Assembly: GCA_963848085.1 (NCBI GenBank)
Contig: CAWKCE010000003.1
Span: 1,054,001 to 1,118,000 of the forward strand
Origin: CAWKCE01 sp032127035
GTDB taxonomy: Bacteria > Actinomycetota > Actinomycetes > JAHEKZ01
Reading direction: 5' to 3'
DNA length: 64,000 nt
Part shown: positions 51,181 through 63,661 of the stretch, piece by piece
How the letters are laid out: each line of letters begins with the position of its first letter
Position numbering within the stretch: the first letter of the stretch is position 1
Notes under the pieces: generated by a model
What the model was told of the DNA's origin: nothing
The model's input: the letters and a program-made list of their open reading frames with translations, nothing else
Databases searched by the model: none
Translations under genes and position numbers: made by a program

Positions 51181-52158
51181 ATGCACATCACGGCGGCCAC
51201 GTGGATCGTCACGCTGACCGTGCTCATCGCCCTCATCGGGTTCGACCTGTTTCTGGCGGCGAGGCGCCCCCACGCGGTGTCCATGCGTGAGGCGGGCGCG
51301 TGGACGGCCTTCTATGTCGGGCTGGCGATCGTGTTCGGCCTGTACATGGTCGTGGCCTACGGCGGTGCCGCCGGCGGCGAGTTCTTCGCCGGGTGGCTGA
51401 CCGAGTACTCGCTCAGCGTGGACAACCTGTTCGTGTTCGTCATCATCTTGTCTCGCTTCCGCGTCCCCCGGGAGAACCAGCAGTACCTGCTGCTGATCGG
51501 CATCATCCTGGCGTTGGTCATGCGTGCCGGTTTCATCGTTCTGGGTGCCGCGGCGATCGAGACCTTCTCGTGGGTCTTCTACCTCTTCGGCGCCTTCCTG
51601 GTCTGGACCTCATGGAAGCTGGCCACCCACTCGGAGGAGGAGAGCGGGGAGTTCAAGGAGAACCGCATCGTCGGCTGGATGCGCCGCGTCGTCTCCACCA
51701 CCGACGACTACCACGGCAACCACCTGCGGGTGCGCATCGACGGCCGGAAGATGTGGACGCCGATGATCATCGTGATGGTGGCCATCGGGACCACCGACCT
51801 GCTGTTCGCGCTGGACTCGATTCCAGCCATCTTCGGCCTGACGCAGGAGCCGTACATCGTCTTCACCGCCAATGCCTTCGCGCTGATGGGCCTTCGGCAG
51901 CTCTACTTCCTGCTCGGTGGCCTGCTCGACCGGCTGGTGTTCCTGAGCACCGGCTTGGCGATCATCTTGGGCTTCATTGGCGTGAAGCTGGTGCTGCATG
52001 CCCTCCACGTGAACGAGCTGCCCTTCATCAACGGCGGCGAGCCCGTCACGTGGGCACCGGAGATCCCGATCATGGTGAGCCTGGGCGTGATCGTCGGCGT
52101 CCTGGCGGTCACCGCGACGGCAAGCCTGCTCCACACGCGCCGCGCCGCCCGACCCTGA
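51181..52158 (+). CDS. TerC family integral membrane protein
   Basis: A 325-residue protein with about nine helices. The family motifs are EYSLSVDNLFVFVIILSRF and GTTDLLFALDSIPAIFGLT, whose acidic residues lie in the membrane. TerC proteins are tied to metal (manganese) export, tellurite resistance and metalation of secreted proteins. ATG 51181 has AGGAG upstream. No yybP-ykoY-type leader is recognisable in the 90 bases before it. Confidence 0.92.
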   Translation: MHITAATWIVTLTVLIALIGFDLFLAARRPHAVSMREAGAWTAFYVGLAIVFGLYMVVAYGGAAGGEFFAGWLTEYSLSVDNLFVFVIILSRFRVPRENQQYLLLIGIILALVMRAGFIVLGAAAIETFSWVFYLFGAFLVWTSWKLATHSEEESGEFKENRIVGWMRRVVSTTDDYHGNHLRVRIDGRKMWTPMIIVMVAIGTTDLLFALDSIPAIFGLTQEPYIVFTANAFALMGLRQLYFLLGGLLDRLVFLSTGLAIILGFIGVKLVLHALHVNELPFINGGEPVTWAPEIPIMVSLGVIVGVLAVTATASLLHTRRAARP

Positions 52159-52190
52159 GCCGCCCCGCCCGACCCTGAGCCGCCCCGCCC
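52151..52190. repeat. 20-bp tandem duplication over the terC stop codon
   Basis: GACCCTGAGCCGCCCCGCCC occurs at 52151-52170 and again at 52171-52190, with a partial third copy. The first copy contains the TerC stop TGA, so the end of the gene is duplicated downstream, much like the livF case. Confidence 0.93.
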
Positions 52191-52219
52191 GCCCCCTCCC
52201 GTCCCGGGGGTGAACACAT

Positions 52220-52255
52220 GTGCGGAATTCCGGCCTCCGGCCTGGAATTCCGCAC
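52220..52255. repeat. Perfect palindromic hairpin between convergent terC and hydrolase genes
   Basis: GTGCGGAATTCC (52220-52231) and GGAATTCCGCAC (52244-52255) are perfect inverted repeats. Inner GGCC/GGCC arms extend the stem to 16 bp with one bulged T and a 3-base loop. It may be a bidirectional terminator for the two convergent genes or a member of an interspersed palindromic repeat family; it is AT-richer (GGAATTCC) than local sequence. Confidence 0.75.
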
Positions 52256-52266
52256 ACTCAGGAGGC

Positions 52267-52312
52267 CATGTGTGCACTCTTCGTGGCTCCGGCCCGCAAT
52301 CCTGCACATATG
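52267..52312. repeat. Second imperfect palindrome next to the terC hairpin
   Basis: CATGTGTGCA (52267-52276) pairs with TGCACATATG (52303-52312) with one mismatch, enclosing a GC-rich middle. On the reverse strand TGCAGGATTGCGGGCC resembles TGCGGAATTCCGGCC of the first hairpin, so the two may be diverged copies of one element. Confidence 0.5.
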
Positions 52313-52331
52313 TGAGACCGGGGCAGGGGAC

Positions 52332-52982
52332 TCACCAGCCGCGGGCACGCCACTCGTCGAGGTGGGGACGCTCCGCGCCCAGGGTGGAGTCGGCCCCGTG
52401 CCCGGGGTAGAACCAGGTGTCGTCGGCCATCACATCGAACACCCGCTCCCGGACGTCGACGAACAGCTGGGGGAACGTCTCGCGGGTCGTCTTGCCGACG
52501 CCGCCAGGGAACAACGAGTCTCCGGTCAGCAGGTGGTCGACGCCCTCCGGGTCGTGGTAGCGGAGCGCCACCGAGCCAGGCGTGTGACCACGCAGATGGA
52601 TTACCTCCAGCTGGACTCGGCCGACGGCCACCGTGTCGCCATGGCTCAGCTGCACGTCGGTCGGGACCGGGATCGCGTCGGCGTCGTCGGCGTGCGCGAG
52701 CGTGCGGGCACCGGTCTCCGCCACCACCTCGCCCAGCGCCTGCCAGTGGTCGCTGTGGGAGTGAGTGGTCAGCACGGCGGACAACGCCGACCCGCCCAGC
52801 AGCTCGACGAGGCGCCCCGGTTCGGCGGCCGCGTCCACCAGGAGAAGCTCTCCGGTCTCCTGGCACTGCAGCAGGTACGCGTTGTTGTCGTACGGCCCGA
52901 CCGCGACCTTCGTCAGGGTCAGGGAGCCCAGCTCGCGCGACTGGGCCGGTCCGCCGACGGTGACGTCCCCGGTGTAGTCCAT
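52332..52982 (-). CDS. MBL-fold metallo-hydrolase
   Basis: A 216-residue metallo-beta-lactamase-fold protein. Zinc motifs are THSHSDHW (HxHxDH), HLRGHTPGSVAL, LLTGDSLFPGGVG and WFYPGHGADS. It resembles the glyoxalase II-like hydrolases that regularly sit beside uvrA in actinobacteria; the true substrate is not known. ATG 52982 follows GGATGGGG; an in-frame start at 53036 is less likely. Confidence 0.9.
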   Translation of the reverse strand: MDYTGDVTVGGPAQSRELGSLTLTKVAVGPYDNNAYLLQCQETGELLLVDAAAEPGRLVELLGGSALSAVLTTHSHSDHWQALGEVVAETGARTLAHADDADAIPVPTDVQLSHGDTVAVGRVQLEVIHLRGHTPGSVALRYHDPEGVDHLLTGDSLFPGGVGKTTRETFPQLFVDVRERVFDVMADDTWFYPGHGADSTLGAERPHLDEWRARGW

Positions 52983-53069
52983 GGCCCCATCCTGGCCGGA
53001 CGTCCGACCGAGTGCCACCGGGCCATCCGTCGGCACACCACTCAGGCGGCACCTGTCGGTGCCGCTGGC

Positions 53070-53075
53070 TAGGCT
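53070..53075 (+). promoter_or_regulatory. -10 element of uvrA
   Basis: TAGGCT, predicting a transcript start near 53082 and a 30-base leader containing AAGGGAG ahead of GTG 53114. No SOS (LexA) box was recognised nearby. Confidence 0.45.
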
Positions 53076-53113
53076 GGCGCGGGCCGCTGGACTGGAGAAG
53101 GGAGCCCGACACC

Positions 53114-55990
<2,877 letters not shown>

Positions 55991-56100
55991 TCGGGGCGAG
56001 CCCGGAGCCCGGCTGCCGGCCGCGCGCGGGAGCCGCGCAACCCACGTACGCTGGTCAGGCGTGGCGGAATCTCCCTGGACTGAACCGGAGGCAGCATCGC

Positions 56101-56547
56101 ATGGGATCGACTGAACTGACTCGACGCAGCGTGCTCGGCGGCCTGGCCGCTGGCGGCGGCGTCATCGCGCTGGGGGCCTGTGGCAGCAACGAGACGCCGA
56201 CGGCCGCGTCGTCCGCGCCGCCACCGACCGGTGCTGCAACCACCCCGCCCGCCGACACGGTCGGCGCACTGACCCCCGCGGCCGACGTCGCGGTGACGTC
56301 GGGAGTGGTCCTCGGGGCCGAGTCGGTCGTGGTCACACAGCCCGCTGCCGGTGAGTTCCACGCGTTCACCTCGGTCTGCACGCACTCCGGATGCCAGGTC
56401 GCCGAGGTCGTCGACAACGAGATCATCTGCCCCTGTCACGGCTCCCGGTTCTCGGCAACCGACGGCTCGGTGGTCAACGGTCCGGCAACGGCTCCGCTCG
56501 CCGAGGTCCAGATCACGGTGACTGACGGCGAGGTCGTGCGGGCCTGA
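56101..56547 (+). CDS. Rieske [2Fe-2S] lipoprotein with Tat-type signal
   Basis: A 148-residue protein. The N terminus TRRSVLGGLAAGGGVIALGAC combines a twin-arginine-like motif with a lipobox (LGAC), so it is probably exported folded and lipidated. A Thr/Ala/Pro linker leads to a small Rieske domain with CTHSGC and CPCHGSRF, the four cluster ligands. The redox partner is unknown; it is not next to cytochrome bc genes. GGAGG lies about 10 bases upstream of the ATG, and TACGCT at 56047-56052 could be the -10. Confidence 0.9.
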   Translation: MGSTELTRRSVLGGLAAGGGVIALGACGSNETPTAASSAPPPTGAATTPPADTVGALTPAADVAVTSGVVLGAESVVVTQPAAGEFHAFTSVCTHSGCQVAEVVDNEIICPCHGSRFSATDGSVVNGPATAPLAEVQITVTDGEVVRA

Positions 56548-56575
56548 CGCCCCCGCAACGGTCCGACCCGGCGGC

Positions 56576-56581
56576 TAGGGT
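56576..56581 (+). promoter_or_regulatory. -10 element of uvrC
   Basis: TAGGGT, 9 bases before ATG 56591, without a Shine-Dalgarno. Fits a leaderless or nearly leaderless transcript. Confidence 0.5.
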
Positions 56582-56590
56582 CGACCCGCG

Positions 56591-58519
56591 ATGACCGACC
56601 CAGCGACCTACCGCCCGGCGCCCGGCAGCGTGCCGGACGCGCCGGGCGTCTACCGGTACCGGGACCCCCACGGCCGGGTGGTCTACGTGGGCAAGGCCAA
56701 GAGCCTGCGCAGCCGGCTGGGCCAGTACTTCCAGGACCCCTCCGGGCTGCACGCACGGACGCTCGCGATGCTCGAGACCGCCTCCTCGGTCGAGTGGACC
56801 GTCGTCGCCAACGAGGTCGAGGCGCTGCAGCTGGAGTACGCCTGGATCAAGGAGTTCGACCCTCGGTTCAACGTGAAGTACCGCGACGACAAGTCCTACC
56901 CGTTCCTCGCCGTCACGGTGTCGGACACCTATCCGCGGGCGCAGGTCCTCCGGGGCGCGAAGCGCAAGGGCGTGCGCTACTTCGGGCCCTACTCGCACGC
57001 CTGGGCGATCCGCGACACCTTGGACCAGCTGCTGCGCGTGTTCCCGGTCCGGACCTGCAGTGCCGGGGTGTTCCGTCGCTCCGAGCAGATCGGTCGGCCG
57101 TGCCTGCTCGGCTACATCGGCAAGTGCTCGGCCCCCTGCGTGGGACGGGTCACCCCGGACGAGCACCGCGCCCTGGTCAACGACCTGTGTGCGTTCCTGG
57201 CCGGCGACCACCAGCGGTTCGTCCGTGAGCTGGGCCGCCAGATGGCCGCGGCGGCCGACGCCCAGGACTACGAGCGGGCGGCCCGGCTCCGGGACGACCT
57301 GCGCGCCCTCGAGCGCGCCCTCGAGCGCAACACCGTCGTCCTGCCCGACGACACCGACGCCGACGTTGTCGCACTGGCGGAGGACCCGCTCGAGGCCGCG
57401 CTGCAGGTCTTCCATGTGCGGGGCGGGCGCATCCGCGGGCAGCGCGGCTGGGTCGTGGAGCGCATCGACGACGCCGGGCCGGCCGAGCTGATGGGTCGCT
57501 TCCTGGAGCACCTGTACTCCGCCGACCGGTCCGACGACGTCCCGCGCGAGGTCCTGGTGTCGGACCAGCCGGCCGATGTGCCCGTGCTGGAACGGTGGCT
57601 TGGGGGGATTCGGGGCAGCCAGGTCGAGGTGCGGGTGCCCCGTCGAGGTGACAAGCGGGCGCTGCTCGAGACGGTACGCCAGAACGCCGCGCACTCCTTG
57701 GCGCTGCACAAGCTGCGGCGCTCCGGCGACCTCACCGCCCGCTCGCAGGCGCTCCAGGACCTCCAGGACCAGCTGGGACTGGACGAGGCACCGCTGCGCA
57801 TCGAGTGCTTCGACGTGTCCCACCTCGGTGGCACGGACACGGTCGCTTCCATGGTCGTCTTCGAGGACGGGATGCCCCGCAAGTCCGAGTACCGGAGGTT
57901 CTCCCTGCCCGAGCTCGACCATCCGGACGACGTGGCCGCCATGCACCAGGTGCTGACCCGTCGCTTCGAGCGGGGAAGGGCAGAGCAGACCGAGGGCGAG
58001 GAGGGTGGGCAGCGCCGCCGCTTCGCCTACCCGCCCAACCTGCTCGTTGTCGACGGCGGAGCACCTCAGGTGGGTGCTGCGGCGGCCGCGCTGGCAGAGG
58101 TCGGGGTGCCCGACGTCACGGTGGTGGGCCTGGCCAAGCGGCTCGAGGAGGTCTGGCTGCCCGGTGACGACGCGCCAGTCATCCTGCCGCGCGGCTCGGA
58201 GTCGCTGTACCTTCTGCAGCGCATCCGCGACGAAGCACACCGGTTTGCGATCGCGTACCAGCGCAGCAAGCGGCGGAGCGGTGCTCGGTCCAGCGAGCTG
58301 GATCGAGTGCCCGGTCTCGGAGCCGTACGCAAGGCCGCGCTGCTGCGGCACTTCGGCTCCGTGCGCCGGATGCGCTCCGCCACTTCCGAAGAGCTTGCGG
58401 AAGTGCCCGGGATCGGACCGAAGCTGGCCGCCCAGCTCGCCGCTCACCTGTCCGGGCCGCCCGACGCTTCCCCGGACGCCGCGGCAGTCGACACCCGGAC
58501 AGGTGAGATCCTGGCCTGA
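56591..58519 (+). CDS. uvrC: Excinuclease ABC subunit C
   Basis: A 642-residue dual nuclease making the 3' and 5' incisions. The N-terminal GIY-YIG domain is GVYRYRDPHGRVVYVGKAKS, a UVR motif lies near residues 212-245, and the RNase H-like domain has RIECFDVSHLGGTDTVASMV and LLVVDGGAPQV. The C-terminal helix-hairpin-helix pair is LDRVPGLGAVRKAALLRHFG and VPGIGPKLAAQL. Followed 39 bases later by rapZ. Confidence 0.97.
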   Translation: MTDPATYRPAPGSVPDAPGVYRYRDPHGRVVYVGKAKSLRSRLGQYFQDPSGLHARTLAMLETASSVEWTVVANEVEALQLEYAWIKEFDPRFNVKYRDDKSYPFLAVTVSDTYPRAQVLRGAKRKGVRYFGPYSHAWAIRDTLDQLLRVFPVRTCSAGVFRRSEQIGRPCLLGYIGKCSAPCVGRVTPDEHRALVNDLCAFLAGDHQRFVRELGRQMAAAADAQDYERAARLRDDLRALERALERNTVVLPDDTDADVVALAEDPLEAALQVFHVRGGRIRGQRGWVVERIDDAGPAELMGRFLEHLYSADRSDDVPREVLVSDQPADVPVLERWLGGIRGSQVEVRVPRRGDKRALLETVRQNAAHSLALHKLRRSGDLTARSQALQDLQDQLGLDEAPLRIECFDVSHLGGTDTVASMVVFEDGMPRKSEYRRFSLPELDHPDDVAAMHQVLTRRFERGRAEQTEGEEGGQRRRFAYPPNLLVVDGGAPQVGAAAAALAEVGVPDVTVVGLAKRLEEVWLPGDDAPVILPRGSESLYLLQRIRDEAHRFAIAYQRSKRRSGARSSELDRVPGLGAVRKAALLRHFGSVRRMRSATSEELAEVPGIGPKLAAQLAAHLSGPPDASPDAAAVDTRTGEILA

Positions 58520-58558
58520 CGAGCCCGCGCGAATGCGGGTCGGCGGACGGAGGCGGCA

Positions 58559-59434
58559 ATGGCAGATCCGATGAGCCGGCCAGACGTCGTCGTGGTGACC
58601 GGCATGTCCGGGGCGGGCCGAAGCACTGCCGCCAACGCCCTGGAGGACCTGGGGTGGTTCGTCGTCGACAACATGCCACCGGCCCTGCTCCCGACACTGG
58701 TCGATCTGGCCGGGCGCGGAGGAGACGGTGTCCCCCAGATCGCGGCGGTGCTCGACGCCCGAAGTGGTGGCTACTTCACTGCTCTGCTGGGTGCCCTCGA
58801 TGAGGTGGCAGCCCAGGGGAGCCCGCCGCGCGTGGTGTTCCTGGAGGCCGACGACGCGTCCCTGGTCAAGAGGTTCGAGTCCTCGCGCCGGCCGCACCCG
58901 CTGCAGGGAGACGACCGGCTGGTCGACGGCATCGAGCGGGAGCGCCTCCTGCTCGGCGAGCTTCGGGCACGCGCCGACCTGCTCGTCGACACCAGTGACC
59001 TCAACGTCCACCAGCTGCGCGCCCGGATCGAGCAGGCGTTCGAGGGCGTGGAGTCGCTGCCCGTGAGGCTGACGGTCGTCTCGTTCGGCTACAAGTACGG
59101 AGTGCCCCCGGACGCCGACATGGTGGGCGACTGCCGGTTCCTTCCCAACCCGCACTGGATCCCTGACCTGCGCGAGCAGACCGGGCGTGAGTCGGTCGTC
59201 GCGGACTACGTCCTCGGACAGCCGGGGGCTACCGACTTCCTCGAGCACTTCGGGTCGGCCCTGCGCGTCGTCCTCGCCGGCTACGCGCGGGAGGGGAAGC
59301 GCTACGCGACGGTGGGGCTGGGATGCACCGGGGGCAAGCACCGCAGCGTGGCAATGGCAGAGGCGCTCGCTGCCAGCCTGACCGACTCCGACGCCCGGGT
59401 GCGCGTCGTCCACCGTGACCTGGGGCGGGAGTGA
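58559..59434 (+). CDS. rapZ: RapZ/YvcJ family nucleotide-binding protein
   Basis: A 291-residue protein. Walker A is GMSGAGRST, followed by ALEDLGWFVVDNMPPALLP. The C-terminal domain has VSFGYKYGVPPDADMVGDCRFLPNPHW and LGCTGGKHRSVAMAEALA, the RapZ signature. In enterobacteria RapZ is an RNA-binding adaptor; in Gram-positives it hydrolyses nucleotides, with unclear role. The stop overlaps the yvcK start by 4 bases. Confidence 0.93.
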   Translation: MADPMSRPDVVVVTGMSGAGRSTAANALEDLGWFVVDNMPPALLPTLVDLAGRGGDGVPQIAAVLDARSGGYFTALLGALDEVAAQGSPPRVVFLEADDASLVKRFESSRRPHPLQGDDRLVDGIERERLLLGELRARADLLVDTSDLNVHQLRARIEQAFEGVESLPVRLTVVSFGYKYGVPPDADMVGDCRFLPNPHWIPDLREQTGRESVVADYVLGQPGATDFLEHFGSALRVVLAGYAREGKRYATVGLGCTGGKHRSVAMAEALAASLTDSDARVRVVHRDLGRE

Positions 59435-60390
59435 CGGCGACTCCTCCGCCCGCGGTCGTCGCGCTGGGCGGCGGGCACGGCCTGGCGTCGTCTCTGACCG
59501 CCCTGCGACAGGTCACCGACCGGCTCACCGCCGTCGTCACGGTGGCCGACGACGGCGGCTCGAGCGGCCGCCTGCGCCGGGAGCTCGGGGTGCTGCCACC
59601 CGGCGACCTGCGCATGGCGCTGGCCGCTCTGTGCGGTGACGATGCCTGGGACCTCACCTGGCGGGAGGTGGTCCAACACCGCTTTCAGGGTGAGGGTGAC
59701 CTGCACGGCCACAGCGTCGGCAACCTCCTCATCGTCGCGCTGTGGGAGATCGTCGGGACCGACCCGGTCGCGGGGCTGGACTGGGTCGGCCGCCTGCTCG
59801 GTGCACGTGGCCGGGTGCTGCCGATGTCGACGGTGCCGCTCGACATCGTGGCCCGGGTCCAGGACGCGGAGGGGAGCGGATCGGTCACCGAGGTCGTGGG
59901 GCAGGTCGCGGCCGCGACGGCGGGCAGTCGCGTGCTGGACGTGGCCCTGTTGCCGGCGGGTGCCCCTGCCTGCCCCCAGGCGGTCGAGGCGGTGCGGTCG
60001 GCAGACTGGGTGGTGCTGGGTCCCGGTTCGTGGTTCACCAGCGTGATCCCTCACCTGCTCGTGCCCGAGCTGGCCGACGCGATCACTGGAACTGCAGCCT
60101 CCCGGTGCCTTGTGGTCAACCTCGACCCTCAGTCGGGAGAGACCGCCGGTTTCGCTCCGGAGACCTACCTCGACGAGCTGGTGCGTCACGCGCCGGAGCT
60201 GCGGCTCGACGTCGTCATCGCCGACTCGGACACGGTCCGCAGCCCGGACCGACTCCGTGACGCCGCGGAGCGGAGGGGAGCGTCGTTGTACCTCGCCCCA
60301 CTACGAGCAGAAGACGGTTCCCCGCGGCACGACCCTGCTCTCCTGGCGGGCGCGTTCGACCGGGTGATGTCGGGTGCTGGACAGGGGTGA
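59431..60390 (+). CDS. yvcK: YvcK/CofD-like gluconeogenesis factor
   Basis: A 319-residue CofD-fold protein. VVALGGGHGLASSLTALRQV binds a nucleotide-sugar-like ligand; VVTVADDGGSSGRLR, HSVGNLLIVALWEIVG and VVLGPGSWFTSVIPHLLV are the conserved core. In Bacillus and mycobacteria (where it is called CuvA) it links carbon source to cell-wall growth. GTG start overlapping rapZ; 12 bases before whiA. Confidence 0.93.
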   Translation: MTATPPPAVVALGGGHGLASSLTALRQVTDRLTAVVTVADDGGSSGRLRRELGVLPPGDLRMALAALCGDDAWDLTWREVVQHRFQGEGDLHGHSVGNLLIVALWEIVGTDPVAGLDWVGRLLGARGRVLPMSTVPLDIVARVQDAEGSGSVTEVVGQVAAATAGSRVLDVALLPAGAPACPQAVEAVRSADWVVLGPGSWFTSVIPHLLVPELADAITGTAASRCLVVNLDPQSGETAGFAPETYLDELVRHAPELRLDVVIADSDTVRSPDRLRDAAERRGASLYLAPLRAEDGSPRHDPALLAGAFDRVMSGAGQG

Positions 60391-60402
60391 GAGGATCGCC
60401 CA
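60391..60402 (+). promoter_or_regulatory. Possible -10 element of a leaderless whiA transcript
   Basis: GAGGAT (60391-60396) ends 6 bases before ATG 60403, the same geometry as at polA and uvrB. The match to TANNNT is partial. Confidence 0.35.
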
Positions 60403-61383
60403 ATGGCGATGACGGCGTCGGTGAAGGACGAGCTCGCTCGGCTGACGGTGACGAAGCCTTGCTGCCGGAAGGCCGAAGTCTCGTCGATGCTGCGGTTCGC
60501 GGGCGGTCTGCACCTGGTCAGCGGGCACATCGTGGTCGAGGCGGAGCTCGACACCGGTGCTGCCGCTCGCCGGCTCCGCAAGGACATCGCCGAGGTCTTC
60601 GGTCACGCCAGTGACCTGGCTGTGCTGTCGGCGGCCGGGCTGCGGAAAGGGAACCGCTACGTCGTGCGGGTGGTGCGCGACGGCGACGCTCTGGCCCGCC
60701 AGACCGGGCTGGTAGACGGGCGGGGCCGCCCGGTGCGGGGTCTTCCCCCACAGGTGGTCTCGGGAGCGATGTGCGACGCGGAGTCAGCCTGGCGCGGCGC
60801 GTTCCTGGCGCACGGCTCGCTCACCGAGCCTGGCCGGTCGTCGTCGTTGGAGATCACGTGTCCGGGTCCTGAGGCGGCGCTCGCCCTAGTCGGCGCGGCT
60901 CGTCGGCTGGGTATCTCCAGCAAGGCGCGAGAGGTGCGGGGCGTGGACCGCGTCGTGATCCGTGACGGGGACGCCATCGGCGCCCTCCTCACCCGGCTCG
61001 GCGCACACGACAGTGTTCTGGCGTGGGAGGAGCGGAGGATGCGGCGGGAGGTCCGTGCCACCGCCAACCGGTTGGCGAACTTCGACGACGCCAACCTGCG
61101 CCGCTCCGCGCGGGCGGCGGTGGCCGCCGGCTCCCGGGTCCAGCGCGCGCTGGAGATACTCGGCGACGACGTCCCGGACCACCTCGCGTACGCGGGGAAG
61201 CTGCGGCTCGAGCACCGGCAGGCGAGCCTGGAGGAGCTGGGCCAGCTGGCCGACCCGCCGATGACCAAGGACGCCATTGCCGGCCGGATCCGTCGACTGC
61301 TCGCCACTGCGGACAAGAAGGCGCAGGACCTGGGGATCCCGGGCACCGACGCCAACCTGACGCCCGACATGCTCGCCCCCTGA
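60403..61383 (+). CDS. whiA: Sporulation/cell-division transcription factor WhiA
   Basis: A 326-residue DNA-binding protein. It has an N-terminal degenerate LAGLIDADG homing-endonuclease-like domain (SSMLRFAGGLHLVSGHIVVE, AWRGAFLAHGSLTEP) and a C-terminal helix-turn-helix (ANFDDANLRRSARAA, RLEHRQASLEELGQLADPPMTKDAIAGRIRRLL). It controls ftsZ and division genes in Streptomyces together with WhiB, and is kept in non-sporulating actinobacteria. Part of the rapZ-yvcK-whiA unit. Confidence 0.96.
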   Translation: MAMTASVKDELARLTVTKPCCRKAEVSSMLRFAGGLHLVSGHIVVEAELDTGAAARRLRKDIAEVFGHASDLAVLSAAGLRKGNRYVVRVVRDGDALARQTGLVDGRGRPVRGLPPQVVSGAMCDAESAWRGAFLAHGSLTEPGRSSSLEITCPGPEAALALVGAARRLGISSKAREVRGVDRVVIRDGDAIGALLTRLGAHDSVLAWEERRMRREVRATANRLANFDDANLRRSARAAVAAGSRVQRALEILGDDVPDHLAYAGKLRLEHRQASLEELGQLADPPMTKDAIAGRIRRLLATADKKAQDLGIPGTDANLTPDMLAP

Positions 61384-61413
61384 CCGCGTCCGGTCCGGTG
61401 ACTGCGTGGCCGC

Positions 61414-61440
61414 TAGGGTGACGTGAGGCAAAGCCACGTC
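61414..61440 (+). promoter_or_regulatory. gap promoter with overlapping inverted repeat
   Basis: TAGGGT (61414-61419) is a good -10 predicting a start near 61426. GACGT (61420-61424) and ACGTC (61436-61440), with inner GGC/GCC, form a hairpin or operator spanning that start. ACAGGAGAG serves as ribosome-binding site for GTG 61458. Confidence 0.5.
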
Positions 61441-61457
61441 TTCGACAGGAGAGTGCA

Positions 61458-62462
<1,005 letters not shown>

Positions 62463-62471
62463 GGGCAGGCG

Positions 62472-63659
62472 GTGCGCTCAGTCGACGACCTCGACGTCGA
62501 AGGTCGGCGCGTCCTGGTCCGGTCCGACCTCAACGTCCCGTTGGACCAGGGGACCATCACCGACGACGGACGCATCAGAGCGAGTCTGCCGACGCTGAAC
62601 GCCCTGCTCGGGCGCGGCGCTCGCGTGGTGGTCCTGGCGCACCTCGGCCGGCCCAAAGGCGAGCCAAGACCGGAGCTCTCCTTGGCTCCGGTAGCCGCAC
62701 GGCTGTCCGCCTTGCTGGGCACGCACGTGACCTTCGGCACCGACACCGTCGGCCCGGACGCCCAGTCGGCGGTGTCGGCCCTGGCCGACAGTGAGATCGC
62801 GCTGCTCGAGAACGTTCGGTTCGATCCGAGGGAGACCAGCAAGGACGACGCCGAGCGGCGGGAACTGGCCCTCCGCTACGCCGCATTGGGGGACCTGTTC
62901 GTCAGCGACGGGTTCGGAGTCGTCCATCGCAAGCAGGCGAGCGTCTACGACATCGCCGGTCTGCTGCCACACGCGGCCGGTCGGCTGGTGTCGGGCGAGC
63001 TCGACGTCCTTCGCCGGCTCACCGTCGACCCCGACCGTCCCTACGCCGTGGTGCTCGGCGGGTCCAAGGTCTCGGACAAGCTCGGCGTCATCACTCACCT
63101 CCTCGAGCGCGTGGACCGGCTCCTCATCGGGGGCGGAATGGTGTTCACGTTCCTGGCGGCACTCGGTCACGAGGTCGGAACCTCGCTGCTGGAGCCGGAC
63201 CGGCTGGACGACGTGCGGCAGATGCTGACCCGCGCCGGCGAGCTTGGCGTCGACGTGGTGCTGCCCGCCGACGTCGTGGTCGCCGACCGGTTCGCCGCGG
63301 ACGCCGCGTCGCGGGTGGTCGCGGTCGACGCGATCCCGGCCGACCAGATGGGGCTGGACATCGGTCCGCGTGCCTGCGTCGACTTCCAGCATGCGCTGGC
63401 GGACGCACGGACTGTGTTCTGGAACGGGCCGATGGGTGTCTTCGAGTTCCCGGCCTTCGCCAGTGGCACCCGAGCGGTGGCCGACGCGCTGACCCAGGTG
63501 GCGGGACTGACTGTGGTGGGTGGCGGCGACTCAGCGGCCGCGGTGCGTGCACTCGGCTTCCCGGAGGAGGACTTCGGGCACATCTCGACCGGGGGTGGGG
63601 CCAGCCTGGAGTTCCTCGAGGGCCGCACCCTTCCCGGCATCGTCGCACTGGAGGACTGA
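62472..63659 (+). CDS. pgk: Phosphoglycerate kinase
   Basis: A 395-residue two-domain kinase. The N-terminal substrate-binding region has RVLVRSDLNVPLDQG and VVLAHLGRPKGEPRPELSL. The C-terminal ATP domain has YAVVLGGSKVSDKLGVI, FWNGPMGVFEFPAFASGT and VVGGGDSAAAV. GTG start 9 bases after the gap stop; 2 bases separate it from tpiA. Confidence 0.97.
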   Translation: MRSVDDLDVEGRRVLVRSDLNVPLDQGTITDDGRIRASLPTLNALLGRGARVVVLAHLGRPKGEPRPELSLAPVAARLSALLGTHVTFGTDTVGPDAQSAVSALADSEIALLENVRFDPRETSKDDAERRELALRYAALGDLFVSDGFGVVHRKQASVYDIAGLLPHAAGRLVSGELDVLRRLTVDPDRPYAVVLGGSKVSDKLGVITHLLERVDRLLIGGGMVFTFLAALGHEVGTSLLEPDRLDDVRQMLTRAGELGVDVVLPADVVVADRFAADAASRVVAVDAIPADQMGLDIGPRACVDFQHALADARTVFWNGPMGVFEFPAFASGTRAVADALTQVAGLTVVGGGDSAAAVRALGFPEEDFGHISTGGGASLEFLEGRTLPGIVALED

Positions 63660-63661
63660 CC

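Noticed and set aside
56513..59413. Minus-strand open frame of 966 codons opposite uvrC and rapZ
   Set aside because: Low-complexity His/Arg/Gly-rich translation typical of GC-biased antisense reading; uvrC and rapZ on the plus strand are unmistakable.
61420..61440. Second c-di-GMP riboswitch (GAGGCAAAGCCAC near gap)
   Set aside because: Only GCAAAGCC is shared; the first aptamer segment, GNRA-capped stem and P3 are absent.
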